Position numbers and translations under genes: made by a program
Assembly: GCA_000719695.1 (NCBI GenBank)
Contig: JOHN01000087.1
Coordinates: forward strand, 1 to 31,151
DNA: 31,151 nucleotides
Source of the DNA: Streptomyces sp. NRRL F-6131
GTDB lineage: Bacteria; Actinomycetota; Actinomycetes; Streptomycetales; Streptomycetaceae
Reading direction: 5' to 3'
Notes under the pieces: generated by a model
What the model was told of the DNA's origin: nothing
The model's input: the letters and a program-made list of their open reading frames with translations, nothing else
Databases searched by the model: none
In this document: positions 21,806-30,564 of the stretch, piece by piece
Numbering within the stretch: position 1 is the stretch's first letter
Layout: every line of letters begins with the position of its first letter

Positions 21806-24800
21806 TCAGCCGGCGACCAGGTCGGCCCGGTGGGGGAAGGCCGGGCGCGGTGGGGCGTCCTCGGCGGAGCCCGGCGGAACGGGGCCGAGCAGCCGGGCGA
21901 GGTCGACCCGGCGGCGGACGCCGAGCTTGCGGTAGACCCGGGTGAGGTGCTGCTCGACGGTGGACACGGTGATGTAGAGCTTGCGCGCGATGTCCCGGTT
22001 GGAGAGACCGCGGGCCGCGAGTTCGGCGACCCGGCCCTCGGCCTCGGAGAGCCCGCCCGCGGCGCCCTCCCCCGCCCCGGCGAACGCCGGCGGCGCCGCC
22101 ACCCCCGACGGTCCGGCCGAGCCCGGGGGCACCGTCGGCGTCGAGGGGCCGACCGGCACCGGCGACCCGGGCAGCGACGGGACGGGCAGCACCGACACCG
22201 GCAGCACCGACACCGGCAGGACCGGGGCCGGCAGGACCGGGGCCGGCAGCACCGGCGCGGGCGCCGCCGGCCGGACCGGCACCACGGCCAGCGCCGGCGT
22301 CCGGCGCATCCGGCGGTCCGCCCGGCGGGCCCGGCCCGGGTCGCCGTCGTGCTGGTGGGCCTCGCTCAGCTCGGCCAGCGCCGCCGCCAGGTCGGACTCC
22401 GCCCCGGCCTCCTCCAGCAGGCCGACCGCGCGCTCCAGCAGCTCGGTCCGCTCCGCGGGCCCGCCCGCCGCCGCCCGGATCCGCAGGGCGAGGCCGCGGA
22501 TCCTCGGGTGGCCGACCGGCCCGAGCCGGGCGAGCTGCTGGTCGGCGAGGGCCGCGGCGCCGCCCGGGCGGCCGAGGGCCAGCTGGGCCCGGGCCGCCCC
22601 GAGGCGCCAGGGCGCGATGGCCGGCAGGTGGTCCAGGCCCCAGCGGGCCATGGTGTCCCCGCACGCGCGGTAGTCGGCGAGCGCCTGCTCGGCCCGGCCC
22701 AGGGCGAGCCGGTGGCCGGCCAGCGCGTACCGGTGGTGCAGGCCGGCGGGCGTCTGCTCCATGCCCGCCGGGGTGGCCAGCTCCAGGAAGTGCGCGGCGT
22801 CCTGGTGCAGGCCGAGCGCGGTACGGGCGGCGGCCATGGTCGCCAGCGGCAGGCCGACGGCCACCCCCCAGGCCTCCGGCCGGACGTGCGCGAACGCGGC
22901 GCGGCCGGCCTCGTCGGCGCTGCGCAGATCGCCCTGGCGCAGCGCGGCCTCGGCGCGCAGCGCGGCCAGCAGGGCGTTCCAGTGGGCGCCGCAGCGGGCG
23001 CCGGCGCGGTCGGCTAGCGAGGCGCACCAGTGGGTGGCCCGGTCGGCGCGGTCGGCGTGCAGCAGGACGGTGAGCGCGGCGGTGAGCGATTCGGTGCGCA
23101 CGCCGCCGAGCCGCCCGGCCCGCAGGACGAGTTCGGCCCGGACGACGGCCTCCTCGGGCGTCACGGTGCCGGCCAGGAGGGCGGCGAGCAGGCGCATGCC
23201 GTCGCCGTGCTCGTCGGTGGCGCCGCGCGGCCCGGGTCGGCGGGCGGGGTTGGGGAGCAGCGCGGGGTACCAGTAGGCGAGCCAGTACCGCAGGCCCTCG
23301 GTGCGGGCGGCCTGGCCGGGGACGGCCTCGAAGCGGGCGAGCGCGGCGGTGCCCTCCTCGACCCGGCCGTGCCAGAAGTGGTGGCGCAGGCTCTTCAGTT
23401 CGTGGCGCAGCGCGGTGTCGGCGTCGGTGACGGTGCCGGGCAGGGTGGGGACGCACTCGACGCCCGGACCGGCGGGCGCCGGCACGGGCTCCCCGGCGGG
23501 TCCCTCCCCCGCGAGGTCCTCCCCGGTGCTCCCCGGCCCCGCCCCACCGCCCGGCGGCCCGGGGTCGGGCAGCACCCACGCGCCGGCGCCGAACTCCGGC
23601 AGCACCGGAACGGCACCGGACGGGGCCGGAGCGCCGGGGTGGTCCGTCGACCCGCCCGACCCGCCCGACCCGAGCGAGCTGCGCAGGTGCCCCTCGGCCA
23701 CCCGGGCGTGCCCGTCGACCGTGGCCTCCGCCGCCCCGGCGGCCCGCAGCAGCCGCCCGGCCCGCTGGTGCAGGGCGGCGAGTTCGAGCGGCCGCATCGC
23801 GGCGAGCAGGTCCCCGGCGGCGGTGGGGTGGCGGAAGCCGCCGTCCCGGAAGAGTCCGGCCGCGTGCAGCAGGTACAGCGCCCGGGGCAGCGCGTCGGGG
23901 GCGAGCAGCAGCAGGTCGGCGAGGAGCTCGGGGGTGGCGCCGGCGCCGAGCACGGCGACGCCGCGCGCGTAGTGCAGGGCGAGCGGGTCGATCCGGTGCA
24001 GACAGTGCATGAGGCCGCGCCGGTAGCCCTCGCCGACGACCAGGGCGGCGGGGTTGCCGGCGCGTTCCTGGTCGCCGACGAGGCTGTGCACGAGCAGCGG
24101 GTTGCCGCCGGTGAGGGCGTGGGCCTCGGCGGCGTGCCGGTCCGCGGCGGCGGCGCCGAGGCGGGTGCGCAGCAGGTCGGCGACGAGCCCGGTGGTGAGC
24201 AGCTCGAGCCGGATGTGCTGGTGGTGCGGCTGGCGGGCGAGCTCGACCTCGAAGAGCGGGTTGGCGGGGGTCATGGTCTCGCGCGAGCTGAGCACGGTGA
24301 GGACGCCGGTGCCGCGGGTGCGGCGGACCAGGTAGAGCAGGAACTCCAGGGACTGCGGGTCGGCGTCCTGCCGGTCGTCGACGGCGATCAGCACGGGCGC
24401 GCGCTCGGCCAGTCCGCGGACCAGCCGGAAGAGGCCCTCCAGGACGCGCTGGGTGAGCCGCCCGGCGAGCCGGTCGGACGGGGCGGGGCCGATGCTCCCG
24501 GCCGCGCCCTCGGCGAGCAGGGCCTCGGCGGTGGCGGCCTCCTCGGGGGCGAGGTCGGCGCCCTGGAGGAGCTGCCGGGCCAGGCCGAGCGGGAACTCCC
24601 GTTCGAGCGGCGAGCCGGTGCCGACCAGGACGTGGACGCCGCGCTCGGCGGCGCTGTCGGTGAAGGTGTAGAGCAGGTCGCTGCGTCCGCTGCCGACGGA
24701 GCCGTGCAGCACGATCACGCTCCCGGCTCCGGTCGCGCACCGGTCGAGGGCTTCGTGCAGCCGCCGGTACTCGGGCTCCCGGCCGGTCGGCGGGGTTCTC

Positions 24801-24838
24801 GGCGGATCGTGCGGCGGGGGCGCGGGAAGAGTGGGCAT
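21806..24838 (-). CDS. Large LuxR-family (LAL) ATPase transcriptional regulator
   Basis: I choose ATG 24838 (1010 residues) because AGGAG lies 5 bases upstream. An ATG at 24916 in the same frame has no ribosome site. The N-terminal AAA/NACHT-like ATPase has a P-loop at 46-53 reading GSVGSGRS, with Arg52 where Lys is expected, and Walker B near 148-155 (VLIAVDD). A long helical, TPR-like middle follows, with a Gly/Pro-rich break around residues 410-470. A Pro/Val-rich linker with five 5-residue repeats lies at about 861-885. A LuxR helix-turn-helix is at about 930-985 (LSNRDIARKLYITVSTVEQHLTRVYRKLGV). Size and architecture match the LAL regulators often found in macrolide clusters as activators. 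It is the best candidate pathway activator here. The P-loop substitution may weaken ATP use. A short leader ORF precedes it. Confidence 0.93.
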   Translation of the reverse strand: MPTLPAPPPHDPPRTPPTGREPEYRRLHEALDRCATGAGSVIVLHGSVGSGRSDLLYTFTDSAAERGVHVLVGTGSPLEREFPLGLARQLLQGADLAPEEAATAEALLAEGAAGSIGPAPSDRLAGRLTQRVLEGLFRLVRGLAERAPVLIAVDDRQDADPQSLEFLLYLVRRTRGTGVLTVLSSRETMTPANPLFEVELARQPHHQHIRLELLTTGLVADLLRTRLGAAAADRHAAEAHALTGGNPLLVHSLVGDQERAGNPAALVVGEGYRRGLMHCLHRIDPLALHYARGVAVLGAGATPELLADLLLLAPDALPRALYLLHAAGLFRDGGFRHPTAAGDLLAAMRPLELAALHQRAGRLLRAAGAAEATVDGHARVAEGHLRSSLGSGGSGGSTDHPGAPAPSGAVPVLPEFGAGAWVLPDPGPPGGGAGPGSTGEDLAGEGPAGEPVPAPAGPGVECVPTLPGTVTDADTALRHELKSLRHHFWHGRVEEGTAALARFEAVPGQAARTEGLRYWLAYWYPALLPNPARRPGPRGATDEHGDGMRLLAALLAGTVTPEEAVVRAELVLRAGRLGGVRTESLTAALTVLLHADRADRATHWCASLADRAGARCGAHWNALLAALRAEAALRQGDLRSADEAGRAAFAHVRPEAWGVAVGLPLATMAAARTALGLHQDAAHFLELATPAGMEQTPAGLHHRYALAGHRLALGRAEQALADYRACGDTMARWGLDHLPAIAPWRLGAARAQLALGRPGGAAALADQQLARLGPVGHPRIRGLALRIRAAAGGPAERTELLERAVGLLEEAGAESDLAAALAELSEAHQHDGDPGRARRADRRMRRTPALAVVPVRPAAPAPVLPAPVLPAPVLPVSVLPVSVLPVPSLPGSPVPVGPSTPTVPPGSAGPSGVAAPPAFAGAGEGAAGGLSEAEGRVAELAARGLSNRDIARKLYITVSTVEQHLTRVYRKLGVRRRVDLARLLGPVPPGSAEDAPPRPAFPHRADLVAG
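22185..22259. repeat. In-frame 15-bp tandem repeat in the LAL linker
   Basis: There are five 15-bp units: two of GGCAGCACCGACACC, two of GGCAGGACCGGGGCC and one diverged copy. On the minus strand they encode alternating PVSVL and PAPVL before the LuxR helix-turn-helix. Confidence 0.93.
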
Positions 24839-24964
24839 GGGTACTCCTGGTGCAGGGCGCACGGGAGGTCGGGCCGCTGGGCGCTCCTCCTCGCGCGGGT
24901 TCGTGGGCGAGGGCATCGGACGGACCGACCGGGGCGGGCGGGGAGGCCCGGCCGGCCGACCGGC

Positions 24965-25147
24965 TCAGCGACAGAGGGAGCTGGCCCGCCGCAGCAGGTC
25001 GACGTCGAGACGGGCGACCAGTCGGAGGTCGGCGCGGAGCGGCGCACCGGTGGGCGGCGTCGGACGCCGGTGGACGGGCAGCGGAGGCCGCGGGCCGACC
25101 GGCGGCCCGAGGCGTGCGGCGAGGTGGCCGCCTGCCCGCTGTTCCAC
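24965..25147 (-). CDS. Short ORF resembling an actinobacterial leader peptide, upstream of the LAL gene
   Basis: This 60-codon ORF starts at GTG 25147 behind GGAGAA and ends at TGA 24965, 126 bp before the LAL start. Its codons are strongly G/C-ending. The last residues, VARLDVDLLRRASSLCR, fit the pattern R-x-H-V-D-L-x-R-x-x-S-x-x-C-R that I know from short actinobacterial leader peptides upstream of sulfur and cysteine genes, with Asp in place of the usual His. A Cys codon (TGT) is third from the end, counting the stop. At 60 residues it is longer than usual, and no later ATG, GTG or TTG start exists in frame. If real, it would couple LAL expression to translation of the leader, for example to cysteine supply. 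It could also be a chance ORF. Confidence 0.5.
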   Translation of the reverse strand: MEQRAGGHLAARLGPPVGPRPPLPVHRRPTPPTGAPLRADLRLVARLDVDLLRRASSLCR

Positions 25148-25242
25148 GACGTTCTCCGTCCCCTGCGCCCTCCCGGGCCCATGACTGCGCTTGTGACGGT
25201 CCGTCGGTCCGACGCACCCTCACCCGGCTTATCCCCGGGGCA

Positions 25243-25260
25243 CCCCACCGCAGTGTGGGG
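25243..25260 (-). promoter_or_regulatory. Hairpin in the 5' leader of the LAL transcript
   Basis: CCCCAC and GTGGGG form a perfect 6-bp stem with a 6-nt loop, between the predicted promoter and the leader ORF. It could act in RNA or as a DNA dyad; there is no U-run after it. Confidence 0.4.
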
Positions 25261-25312
25261 GTTGCCGATCAGCCGGCCGGGGCCTTCTGGCTGACACTCT
25301 TCGCCGCGGACG

Positions 25313-25342
25313 AGTCTAGGAACCGCCCGCCGAGTGCGTCAA
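25313..25342 (-). promoter_or_regulatory. Vegetative-type promoter reading toward the leader ORF and LAL gene
   Basis: The minus strand has TTGACG (25342-25337), an 18-bp spacer and TAGACT (25318-25313). This is close to the streptomycete HrdB consensus TTGACN-N17/18-TANNNT. A start near 25306 would give about 160 nt of untranslated leader before the short ORF at 25147. Confidence 0.6.
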
Positions 25343-25475
25343 TCTCCGCCGGGGCCCCGGACCAGGCCCGCGGACCGGTTCGTCACACGGCGCAACCCCC
25401 GCGCAACACGCCCGCCACAGTGCGGCCGTTCGGCGCTCACTGACCTTCCGTCAGCACGTTCGGGGTGCCCGGCCT

Positions 25476-26888
25476 TCACCCCGCGAGGCCGTGCCCGGCC
25501 AGCCGGCGGCGCAGCCCGGCGAGTTCGCGCCGGACCAGCGGCGGCAGCCCGTCCGCCCCACCGCCGGCCGCCGCGAGGACCGGCCCGAGCAGGTCGGCGG
25601 CGGCCCGCGGGTCGTGGGCGAGCAGGTGACAGTCGGCGACCCGGACGGTGAACAGCAGCCGGGCGGAGGGTAATTGGTCGGGGGCGAGCAGGGCGAGCGC
25701 GGTCTCGGCGGCGTCGACGGCGCGGCGGGCGAGCCGGGGGTCGTCGACGGCGGCGGCCGCGTCGCGCAGGGCGGCGGCGGCGCCGGCCTCGACCCGCAGC
25801 CGCATCGAGGCGATGGAGAGCCAGGCGGCGTCGGACTCGTCGTGGACGCCGATGTGGTCGAGGTGCAGCCGGGAGCGGCCGAGGTGACGGACGGTGGCGC
25901 GGACGTCGCCGGTCAGCGCGTGGGCGCGGGCCTGGGCGATCTGGCCCATGGCGCCGGCCCAGTGCCGGCCGGGGGCGACCCGGGCGATCTCGCGGGCGTA
26001 GCCGAGGGCGGCGGCGGGGTCGCCGTCGAGGCGGGCGAGGAAGCTCATGTCGCTGAGCGCGGCGACCTGGGTGGCGTGGTCCCCGGCGAGTTCGGCCCAG
26101 CCGAGGGCGCGGGTGAAGCAGGCCATCGCGGTGGCGTTGCGGCCGTCCTGCATCCGCAGGGCGCCGGCGGCGTGGGCGTACTCGCCGGCGAGCCGGGCCA
26201 GCGGGCGGCGGTCGGGGCCGGCGGGGTGGGCGGCGAGGCGGCGCAGGACGACGCGCAGGGTGTCCTCGACGGCGGCGGTGCCGGGGGCGGTGGGGCTGTC
26301 GCCGGCCCGGAGGTGGGCGGCGAGCAGTCCGGCGAGGGCGTGGGCGGTGTCGGGGTCGAGCGGTGCGGCGGTGTCGGGGTCGGCGGCACGGAAGGCGGTG
26401 TGCAGGCCGGCCAGGTCGGTGGGGCCGGGGATGGCGCAGCCGGCGGCGTCGTGGAGCGGGCAGAGCAGCCCGTAGTCGGGGAGGCGCTCGGGCAGGTGGG
26501 CGGCGAGGACGGAGGGCAGGACGGGGGCGAGGGCGGCGACCAGCGGGCCGGGCAGCGGGGGGCGGGTCCAGTCGCCGGGGGTGGGCGCGGGGGCCGGGGC
26601 CGGGGGCACCGCGGCGGCGGTGGGGGGCGGGCCCTCCTCGGCGAGGCGGCAGGCGGTGCGCAGTTCGCCGCCGGCGCACAGGAGGTCGTCGAGGCGGTCG
26701 GCGACGCGGGGACTGGTGCGGCGGGTGCCGTGCTCGAGCTTGCTGACGGCGGTGTGGTCGTAGCCGATCTCGGCGCCGAGCTGGGCCTGGGTCAGGCCGG
26801 CGCGGCGGCGCCACTGGCGCAGGCGGAGCCCGAAGGCCCGCCAGGGGTGGTCCTCGACGGGCGTGGTCGCCGCCCGGTTCCGGTGCAC
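25476..26888 (-). CDS. XRE-family helix-turn-helix regulator with a TPR-like C-terminal domain and a TTA codon
   Basis: The GTG at 26888 (470 residues) is chosen because GGGAGG sits 7 bases upstream. An in-frame ATG at 26993 lies inside a repeated operator-like box and lacks a ribosome site. The helix-turn-helix is at about 16-60 (LRLRQWRRRAGLTQAQLGAEIGYDHTAVSKLEHG). A Pro/Ala linker follows, then about 330 residues of Ala/Leu-rich helical repeats of TPR type. This type is common in Streptomyces as a morphology or metabolism regulator. Leu406 is encoded by TTA (25673-25671), the codon read by the bldA tRNA, which is rare in such genomes. Translation is therefore likely delayed to development. 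It is on the same strand as the LAL gene but 637 bp away from it, and divergent from the protease gene. Confidence 0.9.
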   Translation of the reverse strand: MHRNRAATTPVEDHPWRAFGLRLRQWRRRAGLTQAQLGAEIGYDHTAVSKLEHGTRRTSPRVADRLDDLLCAGGELRTACRLAEEGPPPTAAAVPPAPAPAPTPGDWTRPPLPGPLVAALAPVLPSVLAAHLPERLPDYGLLCPLHDAAGCAIPGPTDLAGLHTAFRAADPDTAAPLDPDTAHALAGLLAAHLRAGDSPTAPGTAAVEDTLRVVLRRLAAHPAGPDRRPLARLAGEYAHAAGALRMQDGRNATAMACFTRALGWAELAGDHATQVAALSDMSFLARLDGDPAAALGYAREIARVAPGRHWAGAMGQIAQARAHALTGDVRATVRHLGRSRLHLDHIGVHDESDAAWLSIASMRLRVEAGAAAALRDAAAAVDDPRLARRAVDAAETALALLAPDQLPSARLLFTVRVADCHLLAHDPRAAADLLGPVLAAAGGGADGLPPLVRRELAGLRRRLAGHGLAG

Positions 26889-26981
26889 GGGGCTGCCCTC
26901 CCGAGTGCGTTCCGGGCCTTCCGGTGGGGAGGTCCGCTGAGGAGGACGGTACTGGACGGGGGGCCTCGCCGTACATGAGGT

Positions 26982-27081
26982 GGTCTCAACCACTTCCGCA
27001 CTCTGGTCTCAACCTCTCCACGCGGTGGTCTCAACCTCTCCTCTCCTATGGTCTCGACCTCCTGCCGCACCGGTCTCGACC
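26982..27081. promoter_or_regulatory. Array of five GGTCTC(A/G)ACC boxes at 22/23-bp spacing
   Basis: Boxes start at 26982, 27005, 27027, 27050 and 27072, with spacings of 23, 22, 23 and 22 bp, close to two helical turns. The first three read GGTCTCAACC and the last two GGTCTCGACC. Each core is a dyad (GGTC/GACC in the last two), and the first extends to GTGGT-CTCA-ACCAC. Most are followed by TCTCC. The array lies 94-193 bp upstream of the XRE start and 260-359 bp upstream of the protease start. It looks like a cooperative operator, possibly for the XRE protein itself. Confidence 0.75.
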
Positions 27082-27145
27082 TCTCCAACCACTCCGACCT
27101 GCCCGGACGCCACGTCGGCCACCAAGTCCCGCCCTGGTCGCGCTT

Positions 27146-27173
27146 CTTGACGGCACTTGACGGAACTTGCCAA
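27146..27173. repeat. 10-bp tandem repeat upstream of the protease
   Basis: CTTGACGGCA, CTTGACGGAA and a partial CTTGCCAA lie in direct tandem, about 170-195 bp before the protease start. Each contains a TTGAC that could resemble a -35, without matching -10 elements. Confidence 0.75.
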
Positions 27174-27340
27174 CCGCCCGCTCCCCGCGCCAAGGCCGTT
27201 GACCGTGGCATGACCGCGTGTGAGGGTTCCGGCACCCGAGCGCGGACGCCCGCAGGGCCGTCCCCCAAAGCGGCCCGCGGTGAGCGCCCTTCCGGCACGC
27301 CGTCCGCGATCGAGCACCCCCACGTTCGAGGAGCCTCGGA

Positions 27341-30300
27341 ATGAAACGCAGATTGCTGACGGCGGGGACCACCCTGGCCGTCCTGGCCGGCATGCTGACC
27401 GCCACCGCGGTCGGGCAGGCCGCCGCAGCCCCGGGCGCGGCCGCGCCGACACCCCCCAGCGCACTGGCCGCCGCCGTGAACGCCGCCGACCAGGCGGCCG
27501 CGGCGGGCCTTGACGCCCTGGCCAAGGGTCCGGGCGAGACGTACGAGCGCCAGTCCGTCACCCCCTGGCTGGCCGGTCTCTACTCGGTCGCCTACGAGCG
27601 CACCTACAAGGGTCTGCCGGTGGTCGGCGGCGACGCCGTCGTGGTCGCCGACGGCCAGGGCAAGGTGCGCGGGCTGCAGTCCGCCACCACCGGCCCGATC
27701 GGCGTGCCCACCACCGCGCTCGTCAGCGCCGCCCACGCGGAGCGCACCGCCCGCACCAAGCTGGCCACCGTCGACGGCGTGCAGTCCCGCCGCCTGGTCG
27801 TCCGGGTCAAGGACGGCGCCGGCCGGCTCGCCTGGGAGACCGTGCTCACCGGCCGCACCGCGACCGCGCCGAGCACCCTGCACGTCTTCGTGGACGCCCG
27901 CAGCGGCGAGGTCATCGACAGCTACGACGACGTCCGGGCCGGGACCATCAACAGCAAGTGGAACGGCCCGCCGCCGGTCACCATCAGCACCACCGCCTCG
28001 GGCAGCACGTACTCCCTGCGCGACCCGAGCCGGCCCGGCCTGAGCTGCGCCGACAACGCCACCGGCCAGGTGTTCAGCAAGTCCTCCGACTCCTGGGGCA
28101 ACGGCAGCGCCACCAGCAAGGAGACCGGCTGCGGCGACGTCATGTTCGCCGCGCAAAAAGAATGGGACATGCTCAAGGACTGGCTGGGCCGCAACGGCCA
28201 CAACGGCAACGGCGGAAGCTGGCCGGTCAAGGTCGGTCTGAACGACGTCAACGCCTACTGGGACGGCTCCTCGGTCTCCATCGGCCACAACCAGGCCAAT
28301 GAGTGGATCTCCTCGATCGACGTCGTCGGCCACGAGTTCGGCCACGGCATCGACCAGTTCACCCCGGGCGGCGCCAACAACGAGAACGGCCTGGGCGAGG
28401 GCACCGGCGACATCTTCGGCGCGCTCACCGAGGCGTACGCCAACCAGCCCGCCCCGTACGACAACCCGGACTACACCGTCGGCGAGATGATCAACCTGGT
28501 CGGCCGCGGCCCGATCCGCAACATGGCCAACCCCTCGCTCGTCAACGGCGACCCCAACTGTTACTCCTCCTCGATCCCCAGCACCGAGGTGCACGCGGCG
28601 GCCGGCCCGCTGAACCACTGGTTCTACCTGCTCGCCGAGGGCTCCAACCCGGGCGGCGGCAAGCCCACCAGCCCGACCTGCAACAGCTCCTCGGTCACCG
28701 GCATCGGCATCAAGGACGCGGGCCGGATCTTCTACGGCGGCATGCTGCTCAAGACCAGCGGCATGACCTACAAGAAGTACCGGACCACCACCCTGACCGC
28801 GGCCAAGAACCTCGACGCGAGCTGCAACCTCTTCAACCGCACCAAGGCGGCCTGGGACGCGGTCAGCGTGCCGGCCCAGACCGGTGACCCGAAGTGCGAC
28901 GGCCCGACCGGCCCGGACTTCTCGATCGCCACCAACCCGGGCTCCGGCACCGTCCAGCCCGGCTCCTCGGCCACCACGACGGTCGTCACCCAGGTGACCC
29001 AGGGCGGCGCCCAGACCGTCAACCTGACCGCCACCGGCGCCCCGAGCGGCGCGAACGTCAGCTTCAGCCCCTCGTCGGTCCAGAGCGGCGCGAGCGCGAC
29101 GATGACGGTCTCCACCAGCGCCACCACCGCGCCGGGCAGCTACGTCATCACGGTCACCGGCACCGGCCAGACCACCCACACCGCGCAGTACTCGCTGACG
29201 GTCGGCGGCGGCAACCCCGGCGGCCAGGCGCCCGACATCAGCGTGGCCAACGTCCAGGCGCACCTGGCCCAGTTCAACACCATCGCCTCGCAGAACGGCG
29301 GCAACCGGCGCACCGGTACCGCCGGCTACAGCCAGTCGCTGGCCTACGTGAAGGCCAAGCTCGTCGCGGCCGGCTTCCAGGTCAGCGAGCAGGCCTGCGG
29401 CTCCTGCACCTACGGCGGCAACAACCTGATCGCCGACTGGCCCGGCGGCCCGGCCGACCAGGTCACCATGTTCGGCGCGCACCTGGACGGCGTCAGCGCC
29501 GGCCCGGGCATCAACGACAACGGCTCCGGCTCGGCCGTCCTGCTGGAGAACGCGCTCACCCTGGCGCAGCAGAACCCGACCCTCACCCGGCACGTCCGGT
29601 TCGCCTGGTGGACCGGCGAGGAGCAGGGCCTGCAGGGCTCGCAGTACTACGTGGGCCAGCTGAGCTCGACCCAGCGCAGCGCGATCAAGGGCTACTACAA
29701 CTTCGACATGGTCGGCTCGCCCAACGCCGGCTACTTCATCAACAACCTCAACTCCGCCACCTCGGCGCCGATGAAGGCGTACTGGGACTCGCTGAGCCTC
29801 CAGCCGGAGGAGAACGTCGAGGGCCAGGGCCGCTCGGACGACGCCTCGTTCCAGTCCGCCGGCATCCCGACCTCGGGCTACGCGGCGGGCGCCAGCGCCA
29901 CCAAGACCTCCGCCCAGGCGGCCAAGTGGGGCGGCACCGCGGGCCGGGCGTACGACTCCTGCTACCACTCCGCCTGTGACACCACCAGCAACATCAACGC
30001 CACCGTGCTGGACCGCAGCGCCGACGGCGTCGCCTACACGCTGTGGAAGACCTCGGTCGGCGGCGGCCCGATCCCGACCAACGACTTCTCGGTCGCGGTC
30101 AACCCGGCCACCGGCACCGTCAAGCCCGGCGAGTCCACCAGCGCCGCGGTCGACACCCGGACCACCTCCGGCTCCGCCCAGACCGTGAACCTCTCGGTCT
30201 CCGGCGCGCCGGCCGGTGTGACGGCCACCGTCAGCCCCTCCTCGGTGCAGTCCGGCGGCTCCGCGACGCTGAACATCGCGGTCGGCTCCTCGGTCACCGC

Positions 30301-30535
30301 GGGGACGTACAACCTGACCGTGACCGGCACCGGTTCGGTCTCCCACACCAGCAGCTACGCGCTGGTCGTCAGCTCCGACCCCGGCCCGGGCAACGGCACC
30401 TGGGCGGCGGGCACCACCTACAAGGCAGGTGACGTCGTCACCTACAACGGAATCAGCTACCGGTGCATCCAGGGCCACACGGCCCAGGTGGGCTGGGAGC
30501 CGCCGATCGTCCCGGCCCTCTGGCAGTCGATCTGA
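27341..30535 (+). CDS. Secreted bifunctional protease: M4 metalloendopeptidase fused to M28 aminopeptidase, with Ig-like and CBM5/12-like domains
   Basis: The 1064-residue protein starts at ATG 27341 behind AGGAG. A Sec signal peptide (1 to about 30, cleavage near AAA-AP) is followed by an FTP/PepSY-type propeptide (about 60-200). The M4 domain (about 205-525) has zinc motif HEFGH (His331, Glu332, His335), third ligand Glu353 in GEGTGDIFG (instead of the usual NEAxSD) and catalytic His418. An Ig-like domain (about 530-625) precedes an M28 domain (about 633-905) very like Streptomyces griseus aminopeptidase. That domain has ligands His714, Asp726, Glu761, Asp789 and His876 and catalytic Glu760. 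Their spacing matches SGAP residues 85, 97, 132, 160, 247 and 131 exactly. A second Ig-like domain (about 910-1010) and a C-terminal CBM5/12-like module (about 1018-1064, [17 protein letters not shown]) end the chain. Endo- and exopeptidase in one polypeptide would liberate amino acids from protein, perhaps on chitin. Confidence 0.95.
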   Translation: MKRRLLTAGTTLAVLAGMLTATAVGQAAAAPGAAAPTPPSALAAAVNAADQAAAAGLDALAKGPGETYERQSVTPWLAGLYSVAYERTYKGLPVVGGDAVVVADGQGKVRGLQSATTGPIGVPTTALVSAAHAERTARTKLATVDGVQSRRLVVRVKDGAGRLAWETVLTGRTATAPSTLHVFVDARSGEVIDSYDDVRAGTINSKWNGPPPVTISTTASGSTYSLRDPSRPGLSCADNATGQVFSKSSDSWGNGSATSKETGCGDVMFAAQKEWDMLKDWLGRNGHNGNGGSWPVKVGLNDVNAYWDGSSVSIGHNQANEWISSIDVVGHEFGHGIDQFTPGGANNENGLGEGTGDIFGALTEAYANQPAPYDNPDYTVGEMINLVGRGPIRNMANPSLVNGDPNCYSSSIPSTEVHAAAGPLNHWFYLLAEGSNPGGGKPTSPTCNSSSVTGIGIKDAGRIFYGGMLLKTSGMTYKKYRTTTLTAAKNLDASCNLFNRTKAAWDAVSVPAQTGDPKCDGPTGPDFSIATNPGSGTVQPGSSATTTVVTQVTQGGAQTVNLTATGAPSGANVSFSPSSVQSGASATMTVSTSATTAPGSYVITVTGTGQTTHTAQYSLTVGGGNPGGQAPDISVANVQAHLAQFNTIASQNGGNRRTGTAGYSQSLAYVKAKLVAAGFQVSEQACGSCTYGGNNLIADWPGGPADQVTMFGAHLDGVSAGPGINDNGSGSAVLLENALTLAQQNPTLTRHVRFAWWTGEEQGLQGSQYYVGQLSSTQRSAIKGYYNFDMVGSPNAGYFINNLNSATSAPMKAYWDSLSLQPEENVEGQGRSDDASFQSAGIPTSGYAAGASATKTSAQAAKWGGTAGRAYDSCYHSACDTTSNINATVLDRSADGVAYTLWKTSVGGGPIPTNDFSVAVNPATGTVKPGESTSAAVDTRTTSGSAQTVNLSVSGAPAGVTATVSPSSVQSGGSATLNIAVGSSVTAGTYNLTVTGTGSVSHTSSYALVVSSDPGPGNGTWAAGTTYKAGDVVTYNGISYRCIQGHTAQVGWEPPIVPALWQSI

Positions 30536-30564
30536 GCGGACCGGATCGTCTCCGGGACGGGATG

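Larger units (their letters stand above)
24839..25475. other. 637-bp region between the LAL and XRE genes
   Basis: It holds, in the direction of LAL transcription, a good promoter (25342-25313), a hairpin (25260-25243), a leader-peptide-like ORF (25147-24965) and the LAL ribosome site (24848-24844). The part nearest the XRE gene stop (25440-25454) has only a 5-bp stem, too weak to call a terminator. I see no other gene. Confidence 0.7.
26889..27340. other. 452-bp divergent region between the XRE regulator and the protease
   Basis: It holds the XRE ribosome site (GGGAGG, 26902-26897), five spaced boxes (26982-27081), a 10-bp tandem repeat (27146-27173) and the protease ribosome site (AGGAG, about 27330-27334). 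A TTGACC at 27199-27204 could be a protease -35, but the -10 at the right distance is poor. Confidence 0.7.

Noticed and set aside
24839..24916. Longer N-terminus for the LAL regulator from ATG 24916
   Set aside because: It has no ribosome site there, whereas AGGAG sits 5 bases before ATG 24838.
25440..25454. Hairpin after the XRE gene as a terminator
   Set aside because: The stem is only 5 bp (CTGAC/GTCAG) without a U-run; too weak to support.
26889..26993. Longer N-terminus for the XRE regulator from ATG 26993
   Set aside because: The start would lie inside the box array and lacks a ribosome site; GTG 26888 has GGGAGG 7 bases upstream.
26982..27081. CRISPR array
   Set aside because: The repeated core is only 10 bp and the spacing is 22-23 bp; CRISPR repeats are longer, with unique spacers of about 30 bp.
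26924..27160. 78-codon plus-strand ORF with repeated WSQPL segments
   Set aside because: The peptide repeats only reflect the 45-bp double period of the box array; there is no good ribosome site and no similarity to a known family.
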